A DNA stretch of 26,606 nucleotides, taken from positions 1 through 26,606 of the forward strand of contig PBSR01000132.1 of assembly GCA_002726335.1 (NCBI GenBank), written 5' to 3'. Shown here piece after piece: positions 1-6,589 of the stretch (its first letter is position 1; every line of letters begins with the position of its first letter). A program made the position numbers and the translations under genes. The notes under the pieces are model-generated. The model ran no database searches. It saw nothing but the letters and a program-made list of their open reading frames with translations, and was not told the origin of the DNA. Source of the DNA: Gemmatimonadaceae bacterium (GTDB lineage: Bacteria > Latescibacterota > UBA2968 > UBA8231).

Positions 1-1552
1 CGTCGACGTCGGTGCTGCGCACCTGGTGCTCGCTCTCGACGGTCTGACCCGAGAGCTTGTCGAACAGCGCCGTGGTACCGGTCATGGCGTTCACCCAGGT
101 CGTGCCGACCACCCAGGCAAAGCGAACCTTGCCAGCCTCTACCCAGCGATCCAGATCGAGCCCCTTGCGGCGACGACCGGCAAACTTCTCCGGCGACCAG
201 TTGCGCGGATACCCCCCTGCCGTCATCCCACCGCGCTGATGGCCACCCATGCGCGAGATCATCTGGCCCGGGCGGTTGCCGGTGCCACAGAGCAGTGCCA
301 GGGAGCCGATGGAGGCGGTGTTGAGGTAGTTGTTCGACCAGTACGTGCCCTTCTCGATGCCGATCGTCGTCTTCGTGCGACTGCCGTCGGCCTTGGGTTT
401 GGCCATCATCTCCGCCGCTTTGCGGATGTCGGCGACGGAGATGCCCGTCATCTGAGAGACGTAGTCGAGTTCCGACTCCTTCTGCGACAGCACCCACTCC
501 TTGTACGCCTCGAAGCCGTCGCACTGGAACTGGCCCCACGTGGTGCGCCACTGCCAGGGTGTATTGCGCACGCCCTGGCCGAAACCGGAATCGGACTCCC
601 ACTTGTTGTTGGTGAATTCGTCAATCCATTCCCGGTCCTCCCAGCCGCTCTCGAGTACGACCCGGGCAATACCCAGGTGCAGCAGCGTATCCGTACCGGG
701 ATTGATCCACAGATGCATCCCGCCGCTGGATTCGGCGAAGGCGGGACCGGTGGTCTTTCTCGGATTGATGAAGATCAGCTTGTTGCCCTTCTCCCGTGCC
801 CCTTTCAGGATCCACTCATTGAACAGGATCGTCTTGGTCTCATAGGGGTCTGCGCCCGACAACACGACGGTGTCAGCCAGGTAATAGTCCTCATAGGATG
901 CGGCGAAGTTCTCGAAGCCAATGTCGCGCCAACCCGGCGTCGACGAGAAGTGGCCAGGATTGTCGTGCTCGGCCGTGGCCGGCGTGCCCACCGAGACCCA
1001 GGCGAACTTCGACAGAGCGTAGGTGTTTTCGAAGAACTGGTAAGAGAACCTCTTCTGCGCCCACGCATGGGCACCGTGCTTGTCGATGACATGCTGGGAA
1101 ACACCGGCAAAGATATCGGTAGCTTGATCCCAGCTGATCGGCACCAGCTCCCCGTTCACCCGCAACAGGGGTGTCTGCAGCCGGTCTTTGGTCGGCGTCT
1201 TCGGGTTGTAACACTTCTTGGCGATAGTACCGCCGCGAATCGAATGATCACCGCCGACGTTGACCACTTCGGTGTCACCATCTCCGACGATGACCACGTG
1301 ATGATCACGTCCCTCGTGCTGGACGATGTTGTGCATGTTCGGCGAGATCCAGTTGCCCTGCATGATGGCGCGTGGGAAGTCGCAGGCCAGAGCGTTCTCG
1401 GACGCCTTGGGCCCGCCCTCGGTGCCCACCGGCCAGCGGTAGATCTTGTAGCCGCAGGCGACGATACAGTAGTCGCAGGCCGTCGTCAGCACGTCGGCGT
1501 CGGTGGGCGGCAGGGGGATCCGGTCTTCTGTCTGGTAGTATGGTACGCTCAT
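1..1552 (-). CDS. idrA: Molybdopterin catalytic subunit of AioA/IdrA family, iodate-reductase-type (partial; C-terminus beyond window edge)
   Basis: Large subunit of the arsenite oxidase (AioA) superfamily of Mo-bisMGD enzymes. The first 517 residues are present; the family is about 820-880 aa. Cys26, Cys29, Cys33 and Ser104 reproduce the CX2CX3CX70S arrangement that binds the 3Fe-4S cluster in AioA. By eye against Alcaligenes faecalis AioA recalled from memory, active-site His195, Arg419 and His423 correspond to His196, Arg434 and His438. Glu203 is replaced by Ser204. No signal peptide is visible, which fits co-export with the Tat-bearing Rieske partner. ATG at 1552 is preceded by GAGAGGG and lies 32 bp after the Rieske gene. 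Because two di-haem peroxidase genes share the operon, I favour dissimilatory iodate reductase (IO3- reduction in the periplasm) over arsenite oxidase. Family assignment is secure; the substrate is inferred from context. Confidence 0.8.
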   Translation of the reverse strand, partial: MSVPYYQTEDRIPLPPTDADVLTTACDYCIVACGYKIYRWPVGTEGGPKASENALACDFPRAIMQGNWISPNMHNIVQHEGRDHHVVIVGDGDTEVVNVGGDHSIRGGTIAKKCYNPKTPTKDRLQTPLLRVNGELVPISWDQATDIFAGVSQHVIDKHGAHAWAQKRFSYQFFENTYALSKFAWVSVGTPATAEHDNPGHFSSTPGWRDIGFENFAASYEDYYLADTVVLSGADPYETKTILFNEWILKGAREKGNKLIFINPRKTTGPAFAESSGGMHLWINPGTDTLLHLGIARVVLESGWEDREWIDEFTNNKWESDSGFGQGVRNTPWQWRTTWGQFQCDGFEAYKEWVLSQKESELDYVSQMTGISVADIRKAAEMMAKPKADGSRTKTTIGIEKGTYWSNNYLNTASIGSLALLCGTGNRPGQMISRMGGHQRGGMTAGGYPRNWSPEKFAGRRRKGLDLDRWVEAGKVRFAWVVGTTWVNAMTGTTALFDKLSGQTVESEHQVRSTDVD

Positions 1553-1584
1553 GGTATCAGCCCTCTCTGGTTTCCGTACCGGAT

Positions 1585-2136
1585 CTATAGATTGGCGTGC
1601 TTGCCGTAGACCAGGCCCGCAAAGCCCGTGGCGTAAATGTCATCACCGTCGACTTCCAGCATCACCTGGGTCAGAGACTCAGACGCGTGTCCGGCGATGA
1701 CGATGCCGTAGCGGGACAGGTCGAAGGTCGTCAAGTGGAAGGGGCATGGGCCCGCCGCCTTGTGTTCGTGCTGGTAGAGTCCGGTGAGCGGTCCACCCAT
1801 GTGGGTACACAGACTGTTGAAGGCGACGATGTCCTTGCCGGCGCCAACGCCGCGTCCACCCTCCACTCCCAGCTTGACGAGGAAGTTGCTGGTCGCGGCA
1901 TCGGGGTAGGAGAAGTTGATCTGCACCCCTTCCTGCAGCTGGGAAACCTTGCCGATCCGCTTTCTCGGGTAAGCCATCTCCAGGGCCTGAACCTCGCTCG
2001 GCCCGACGCCAGGCAGGATCAGTGTGCACACCGTCGCCGCGGCACCCGTCAGGAGGAACTGCCGGCGTCCCATGCAGCCCGGAAGCTTGTCTGGCGAAGC
2101 CGGGTTCTGCTTGTCCACTGCTGTATTGGCGGTCAT
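1585..2136 (-). CDS. idrB: Tat-exported Rieske 2Fe-2S subunit of AioB/IdrB family
   Basis: Small subunit that passes electrons between a periplasmic carrier and the molybdenum subunit. The 183-aa protein has a twin-arginine motif (GRRQFLL, residues 23-29) followed by a hydrophobic stretch ending near residue 45. The Rieske ligands are Cys110/His112 in a CTHMG box and Cys131/His134 in a CPFH box. The extra cysteine pair that forms the disulfide in high-potential Rieske proteins is absent from both boxes, as in A. faecalis AioB as I recall it, suggesting a lower redox potential. A very good Shine-Dalgarno (AGGAGGAA) sits just before ATG 2136. The gene starts 9 bp after the upstream peroxidase gene and precedes the large subunit, the usual small-then-large order. 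The only doubt is AioB versus IdrB naming, which rests on the neighbours. Confidence 0.85.
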   Translation of the reverse strand: MTANTAVDKQNPASPDKLPGCMGRRQFLLTGAAATVCTLILPGVGPSEVQALEMAYPRKRIGKVSQLQEGVQINFSYPDAATSNFLVKLGVEGGRGVGAGKDIVAFNSLCTHMGGPLTGLYQHEHKAAGPCPFHLTTFDLSRYGIVIAGHASESLTQVMLEVDGDDIYATGFAGLVYGKHANL

Positions 2137-2145
2137 GAGTTCCTC

Positions 2146-3261
2146 CTATTTCATCACGGCGTCTTTGGGAAGCTCGGGAGCCTCCATGGTGATCTCGTCG
2201 CCGGTGAGCGATTCCAGAAACGCTACGATGGCTTCCATCTCTGCGTCGGTGAGACCCAGGGGCTGCAGCAGAGGCGTCTTGGTGGAATGGCCGAAGTTGC
2301 GCTCGATAGCATCCTCGCCGCCGCCCTCGTTGTAGAACTCCACGACCTCGATCAGGTCGAAGAAGACCCCGTTGTGCATGTACGGCGAACTGTATTCGAG
2401 GTAGCGCAAAGTGGGCGTGCGGAACTTGCCCATGCTCTCCCGGTCCTTCATCCGGTAGTAGAGCCCCAGGTCGGTCTTCACCGACCGGTAGATGTCTTCA
2501 GGTACGCCTTTGGCGTACTGCTCGAAGCGGAAGGTGATCTGGTGCAGCTCGGACTCTTCGAAGATCTCGTTTTCCGGCAGGCCCAGGTTGTAGTACTTCT
2601 CGTCGGTCAGAAAGGCGCCGTTGTGACAGCGGATACAGCCCGCCTTGCCTTCGAACAGTTCCTTGCCCTCGATCTGTTGTGCCGTGAGAGCACTCTTGTC
2701 GCCGAGCATGTATTGGTCGAAGGGCGTGTCCCGCTGCACGAGGGTGCGCTCGAAGGTGGCGATGGCTCGCCAGGCGTCGCGCAACAGAGGACGCTTGGTA
2801 CCGAAGGCAGCCTCGAACATCTCGATGTATACCGGCACCTGGGCCAGACGCTCTTCCATCATGTCCCGTTCGCCGTTGCCGGCTACGGCGCCACGGGCGG
2901 CACTGGGCGCCTGGGCCTCCAGGGAGGTGGATGAGCCCGCCCAGAACAGTTGTGAGTAATAGGCCGAGTTGACGATGGTCTGGCAGTTGCGCCAGTGCTC
3001 GGTTCCGGGATACCCCCGACAGATGGGTTGCAGATCCTGCCAGCCCTTGTCGGGTGCATGACAGTCGGCGCAGGATGTCGACATATCTCCGCCCAGCCTG
3101 GGATCGAAGTAGAGCAGCTTGCCGAGTTCTACCTTCTCGGGAGTGATCTTGTTGTCGTCGGGTACGGGAACCGGTCCCAGCGGTCCCAGCGGGGGGAAGT
3201 CGGCAGCTTCCGCGGAGCCCGCCGCGGCCACCAGCAGCAGAGCGAGAGCGACGCGTTTCAA
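2146..3261 (-). CDS. Di-haem cytochrome c peroxidase family protein, IdrP type (second copy)
   Basis: Periplasmic MauG/CcpA-family di-haem protein, 371 aa, with a Sec signal peptide (about residues 1-20). Haem sites are CADCH (64-68) and CIRCH (209-213). The usual WDGR active-loop motif is altered to WAGS (107-110), although the following SLEAQA keeps the Gln of the classical loop. It starts with TTG at 3261, supported by a GGAGGTG ribosome-binding site 5 nt away. This start overlaps the previous gene's stop as TTGA, so translation is probably coupled. In iodate-reducing bacteria two such proteins (IdrP1, IdrP2) are encoded with IdrA/IdrB and are thought to remove H2O2 formed during iodate reduction. 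I cannot tell which of the two this is. A general peroxidase or MauG-like role is possible. Confidence 0.85.
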   Translation of the reverse strand: MKRVALALLLVAAAGSAEAADFPPLGPLGPVPVPDDNKITPEKVELGKLLYFDPRLGGDMSTSCADCHAPDKGWQDLQPICRGYPGTEHWRNCQTIVNSAYYSQLFWAGSSTSLEAQAPSAARGAVAGNGERDMMEERLAQVPVYIEMFEAAFGTKRPLLRDAWRAIATFERTLVQRDTPFDQYMLGDKSALTAQQIEGKELFEGKAGCIRCHNGAFLTDEKYYNLGLPENEIFEESELHQITFRFEQYAKGVPEDIYRSVKTDLGLYYRMKDRESMGKFRTPTLRYLEYSSPYMHNGVFFDLIEVVEFYNEGGGEDAIERNFGHSTKTPLLQPLGLTDAEMEAIVAFLESLTGDEITMEAPELPKDAVMK

Positions 3262-4373
3262 TTCGGCACCTCCGTCCAGTTTTCTATCACCTGATATGGC
3301 TTGAAGGCGGGAGGCTCGATGATCACCTCGTCACCGCTGAGCGCCTCGAGGAATACGCGGAGCTGTCGGCGCTCGGAGTCTTTCAGCTTGAGCTTCTTCA
3401 GTCGTGGATCGGTACGATCACCCGCGCCGCCACCTTGATTGTAGAAATCGATCACGTCGTCCAGGGCGGCCAGCGTGCCGTTGTGCATGTAGGGGGCTGT
3501 TCTGGTCAGCTCCCGCAGCGTCGGCGTGACGAAGGAACCGCGATCTGCGTCGTTCTTGGACACCGTGTAGAAGCCGACGTCGGTCTTGACGTTCTCAAAG
3601 CCGTCGACACCCATGAACTTGAACATGGAGCGCATGGTGATGTGCCGCAGCGGCGTGTTGAGGATGTCCTCGTTCTCGGCCACGCCCAGGTTGTGCGGCT
3701 CGCCGTCACTGAAGTAGGAGCCGTTGTGACACTGAATGCAGCCGGCCTTGCCGCGGAAAAGCTTCAGTCCCTTCCGGGCGTCCTTGCTCAGGGCATCCTT
3801 GTCACCGGCTGCATAGTTGTCGAAGGGCACATTCCGGGAGACCACCGTCTTCTGGAACTCGGCCACCGCCTTCAGCACCCGTCCGAAACTCGGTTCGGCA
3901 CCGAAGGCCTGCTGGAACATCTCCACGTACTCCGGGACCTGCTGCAGCCGCAGGAACATCAAACGGCCGTCCATGTTGAGGAAGTGAGTCTCGGTGATCG
4001 AGTCGCGAACCAGTGTGGCCCCGTCGTTACCCGACAAGCGGCCGTCCCAGTAGAAATACCGGGCGTAGGCCGAGTTGAGGTAGGTCTTGGCGTTGCGGAA
4101 ATACTCTGAGCCCGGATAGGCCTTGGACAGAGGCAGGCCATCGGCCCAGCCCTTCGTCGGATCGTGACAGGTGGCGCAGCTGATGGCCGCATCTCCCGAC
4201 AGTCGCACGTCGAAGAACAGTTCCTTGCCTAGTTCAGCCCGGGCTGTGTTCACCTCCAGAGGCTCGAGAGGTCCGATGGCTGGAACATCGTCCTTGGCCG
4301 CGGCAAGGCTCGCAGAGCCGAGGACCGCAGCACAGAGAATGAGAAGGATACTTGAATTCCTGGCGTTCTTCAT
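3258..4373 (-). CDS. Di-haem cytochrome c peroxidase family protein, IdrP type (first copy)
   Basis: Second member of the peroxidase pair, 371 aa, with a Sec signal peptide (about residues 1-26) and haem sites CATCH (66-70) and CIQCH (212-216). It keeps WDGR (109-112), but the loop after it is rewritten: the Leu-Glu-x-Gln segment is missing and a longer insert containing TETHF is present. The two peroxidases are therefore diverged paralogues, not a recent duplication. ATG at 4373 shares one base with the upstream stop codon (TGATG), preceded by AAGGTGAAG. A longer in-frame start upstream is unlikely because it would bury the signal peptide. It probably takes electrons from a c-type cytochrome or the neighbouring cupredoxin to reduce peroxide. 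The IdrP1/IdrP2 parallel rests on operon context. Confidence 0.85.
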   Translation of the reverse strand: MKNARNSSILLILCAAVLGSASLAAAKDDVPAIGPLEPLEVNTARAELGKELFFDVRLSGDAAISCATCHDPTKGWADGLPLSKAYPGSEYFRNAKTYLNSAYARYFYWDGRLSGNDGATLVRDSITETHFLNMDGRLMFLRLQQVPEYVEMFQQAFGAEPSFGRVLKAVAEFQKTVVSRNVPFDNYAAGDKDALSKDARKGLKLFRGKAGCIQCHNGSYFSDGEPHNLGVAENEDILNTPLRHITMRSMFKFMGVDGFENVKTDVGFYTVSKNDADRGSFVTPTLRELTRTAPYMHNGTLAALDDVIDFYNQGGGAGDRTDPRLKKLKLKDSERRQLRVFLEALSGDEVIIEPPAFKPYQVIENWTEVPN

Positions 4374-5146
4374 CACTTCACCTTGCCTTGATAGAGGAAG
4401 GCCTGGGTGCTCGCCGCTCCCGCGGCCACCTCGATCTGGGTCGTTTCCGTGCCGAGGACCGGGTGCCACACTGACAGCTTGTACTTGCCGGGAGGCACGT
4501 CACCGATCTCGAAAGCGCCATCCTCACCGGTGACACTGTAGTAGGGGTTGTCCGCCGCGAACATCCATTCGTGCATGAAGTTGTGGGCGTCACATTCCAG
4601 CTTGATGGCGTGCGAGCCCCGTCGCCGCATGCGCAAAGGCTTGGTGAACTCGCTGTTGGCCGGCTGGCCGCTGTTGAACATGGTGATACGCGCCTTCCCG
4701 GCGATCTCATAGCTGTGGATGTTGTGGAAGACGTCGTCCTTGTTCTGCACGTGCAGATCGGCACCGCGCCTGACCACGTACGACTTGGGCAGGAAGGCAC
4801 ACCCGGCCTGCTCCAGTTCGAAGACCTCCTTGCCATCCCAGGCCTTGCCGGCAGCGATCTTCTCGATGTAGACCACGGCATTGAGCACTGACCCGTCGTC
4901 GCCGATGGTGGTGATGTTGTATTCGCGCTCACCCTCGCCGCAGGTGGGTATGTCCTTGTTGATTGTCTTCGTCTTGGCGGCTGGGTGGTCGCCCTCGAAG
5001 GTGACCTTGCCCGTTATGCTGACTCCGTCCGTCACCGCCACTTCCTCGTAGGTGACCTTCTTGGCTGCAGCCACCGCCATGGGCATCGAACAGAGCATGA
5101 TCAGCATGGGGCGGAACCACGTGATGCGTGATGTCCTCGTGTTCAT
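4373..5146 (-). CDS. Periplasmic cupredoxin-like protein fused to a carboxypeptidase-regulatory-like domain
   Basis: The 257-aa exported protein has a signal peptide (about residues 1-27). The central part resembles a type 1 copper (plastocyanin-like) fold: a His-bearing loop (FHNIHS, His141) and a Cys-x2-His-x2-Met cluster (Cys185, His188, Met191, with Met195 nearby) are placed like copper ligands. Residues about 202-250 form a carboxypeptidase regulatory-like beta-sandwich (SVTGEDGAFEIGDVPPGKY). Proteins of this two-part type are often found beside c-type cytochromes. Its place between the porin and the peroxidases suggests it is an electron carrier for the peroxidases or the IdrBA-type enzyme; that role is inference. 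Copper binding is predicted from ligand spacing only. The stop overlaps the next start by one base. Confidence 0.65.
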   Translation of the reverse strand: MNTRTSRITWFRPMLIMLCSMPMAVAAAKKVTYEEVAVTDGVSITGKVTFEGDHPAAKTKTINKDIPTCGEGEREYNITTIGDDGSVLNAVVYIEKIAAGKAWDGKEVFELEQAGCAFLPKSYVVRRGADLHVQNKDDVFHNIHSYEIAGKARITMFNSGQPANSEFTKPLRMRRRGSHAIKLECDAHNFMHEWMFAADNPYYSVTGEDGAFEIGDVPPGKYKLSVWHPVLGTETTQIEVAAGAASTQAFLYQGKVK

Positions 5147-5169
5147 TGATTCTCTCCGTGTCTCGAAGC

Positions 5170-6345
5170 CTAGAAGCCGATGTTGAAGTCGAGGCGAAAG
5201 CGGTTGCCCGACTCCAGCGCCAGGTCACCCGCCGATTTCTTCTCTTTGGCCTCGACCAGATAGAGCCGGGCCACGGCGTTGAACTTGGGACCGAAGGCAT
5301 AGGCACAACGCAACTCGTGGCCCTGGAAATTGCTCGAACGCGCGCCACTGGCGCCGCTGTAGTTCCACCGCACCCAGTCATCCTGAGCGAAATAGTCGAC
5401 CACCGCGTACTTGCCGATGCTGGCGAAGTAGTAGCGGAACTGGGTGTCACCCCTGGCGTTCAGCGAGCCGTACTTGACGCTGACGACGAAGCCCGTCGTC
5501 TCGTCCTCCAGGTTGGAGCCGCCGATGGTGGGATGATCGGCGTAGTCTTCGGTGTTGAGCATGAAGTCCAGACCGAGAGTCAGAGGCAACCCGCCTTTGA
5601 GACCGAGCTGCGCCCCTGAGACGAGCAGCTTGTAGTCGACCACGGAAGTAGCCGTGCCGTCGTTCTGGTCGGGGATGTCGCTGAGCAGGTAGTAACCGCT
5701 GGCCAGCTTCAGCGCGGCAGTGCCGAGATTCAGCCCCTCCAGGGCCACCTGTGCTGCCGTCATCGTGGCGTCGTCGGAGAAGGCCATGCCCGAGTGGCCG
5801 ACGATGAAGTAGCCGGCCGTGGCCTTGAGCTTGAGCTTGTTGCCGGCGGCGAAGCTCCGCCCCAGTGCCAGCCCCTCGGCGGTGACGTCGTCGTCCCAGA
5901 ACATTTCGTTCTGCTTCCAGAAGGGCAGGCTGTTCTTGCCCACCCACCACCAGCTCGAGCCGTAATTCCCCTTGAGGAAGGCCTTGTCGATGTTGATGTC
6001 CGCCGGCTCGAACTCGTTGCCCAGAGTGATGTGCGGCGACTGCTGATCGGCGGGATTACCCGAGCGCAGGCGTCCGCCGAAGCTGAAGTGATCGTCCCAC
6101 TGATAGTTGAAGCCGAAACGCAGGCGGTAGCGCAGACGGGAACGATCGTCACGCTGCGAACCGTTGGTCTTGTCCGAGTCCCAGTCCTGCTCGAAGCGAT
6201 AGCGGAAATCGCCGTAGTACTTGGCGCCCTGGCCGTCGGCGGCGTCGGCCTGTTGCGCCAGAATCGAGAAGAAGAAGCCGGCGATGAGTGCCGCCGCGAG
6301 TCTTCGTCTGCTGCTACTCCCACCAGTTGTGTACCTGGATGTCAT
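5170..6345 (-). CDS. Outer-membrane beta-barrel porin, first gene of the idr-type operon
   Basis: The 391-aa protein has a signal peptide with an Arg-rich start and hydrophobic core ending near residue 35 (QADA), then alternating amphipathic strands. It ends in Phe (FRLDFNIGF), the usual C-terminal signature for outer-membrane insertion. The pattern is like putative porins of the alginate-export/DUF-type barrels; substrate specificity cannot be read. I chose ATG 6345 because AAGGAGG lies about 10 nt upstream and the signal peptide then begins normally; an upstream in-frame ATG at 6378 would add 11 residues. A sigma-54-like promoter lies 58-73 bp upstream. In the operon it could admit the oxyanion (iodate or another) to the periplasm, which is inference. 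Confidence 0.75.
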   Translation of the reverse strand: MTSRYTTGGSSSRRRLAAALIAGFFFSILAQQADAADGQGAKYYGDFRYRFEQDWDSDKTNGSQRDDRSRLRYRLRFGFNYQWDDHFSFGGRLRSGNPADQQSPHITLGNEFEPADINIDKAFLKGNYGSSWWWVGKNSLPFWKQNEMFWDDDVTAEGLALGRSFAAGNKLKLKATAGYFIVGHSGMAFSDDATMTAAQVALEGLNLGTAALKLASGYYLLSDIPDQNDGTATSVVDYKLLVSGAQLGLKGGLPLTLGLDFMLNTEDYADHPTIGGSNLEDETTGFVVSVKYGSLNARGDTQFRYYFASIGKYAVVDYFAQDDWVRWNYSGASGARSSNFQGHELRCAYAFGPKFNAVARLYLVEAKEKKSAGDLALESGNRFRLDFNIGF

Positions 6346-6402
6346 CGAGAATCGCCCTCCTTCAGATTCTGGTTTCACCGATCGGGACAGCCCCCGAGCC
6401 AG

Positions 6403-6418
6403 AGCAACTGGCTTGCCC
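6403..6418 (-). promoter_or_regulatory. Sigma-54 type -24/-12 promoter for the porin/idr-type operon
   Basis: Read on the minus strand the element is GGGCAAGCCAGTTGCT. It has GG and GC separated by exactly 10 bases and a perfect TTGCT at -12, against consensus TGGCACGNNNNTTGCW (two mismatches, both in the -24 half). The predicted start of transcription is about 6393, leaving a leader of about 48 nt before the porin ATG. The neighbouring regulator is a sigma-54 activator, which supports the call. Confidence 0.6.
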
Positions 6419-6540
6419 GCCAGACGAAGCGGACACCAACACGCTCAGTAAGGGGACCCTAACGTCCTTTTATACATGATCTTGAGGCAGAATGGCTGGA
6501 CAGGGACAGCCGGAGCGGAAGGGCAGGCGCCAAGCTTGGG

Positions 6541-6557
6541 CGACCGGAAATCGGTCA
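6541..6557. promoter_or_regulatory. Palindromic activator site (UAS), promoter-proximal copy
   Basis: CGACCGGAAATCGGTCA is a 7-3-7 inverted repeat with imperfect outer positions, matching the perfect copy at 6573-6589. Both lie 150-190 bp upstream of the predicted sigma-54 start, the usual distance for NtrC-family enhancer sites. Centre-to-centre spacing is 32 bp, about three helical turns, so two dimers would sit on one DNA face. Confidence 0.6.
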
Positions 6558-6572
6558 GCCGCGTCGGGAGAT

Positions 6573-6589
6573 TGACCGAAACTCGGTCA
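6573..6589. promoter_or_regulatory. Palindromic activator site (UAS), perfect copy, overlapping the regulator's stop codon
   Basis: TGACCGAAACTCGGTCA is a perfect 7-bp inverted repeat around a 3-bp centre. Its last three bases encode the stop codon of the response regulator gene. It is the best candidate binding site for that regulator's Fis-type helix-turn-helix. Confidence 0.65.

Noticed and set aside
26..1609. Long plus-strand reading frame opposite the molybdenum subunit
   Set aside because: No recognisable domain, rich in Arg/His/Val as expected of an antisense frame of a GC-rich gene; the minus strand carries clear cofactor motifs. The same applies to plus-strand frames at 1597-2934, 3435-4109, 8830-9654 and the minus frame at 11681-12898.
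1..2136. True arsenite oxidase operon (aioBA)
   Set aside because: The family is right, but two di-haem peroxidase genes share the operon, no AioX/AioS/AioR-like or arsenic-resistance genes are present, and an active-site Glu seems replaced. The idr reading fits better, though not proven.
6466..6476. TATAAA-like -10 box upstream of the porin on the minus strand
   Set aside because: No acceptable -35 hexamer at the proper distance, and a better-matching sigma-54 element lies nearer the gene.
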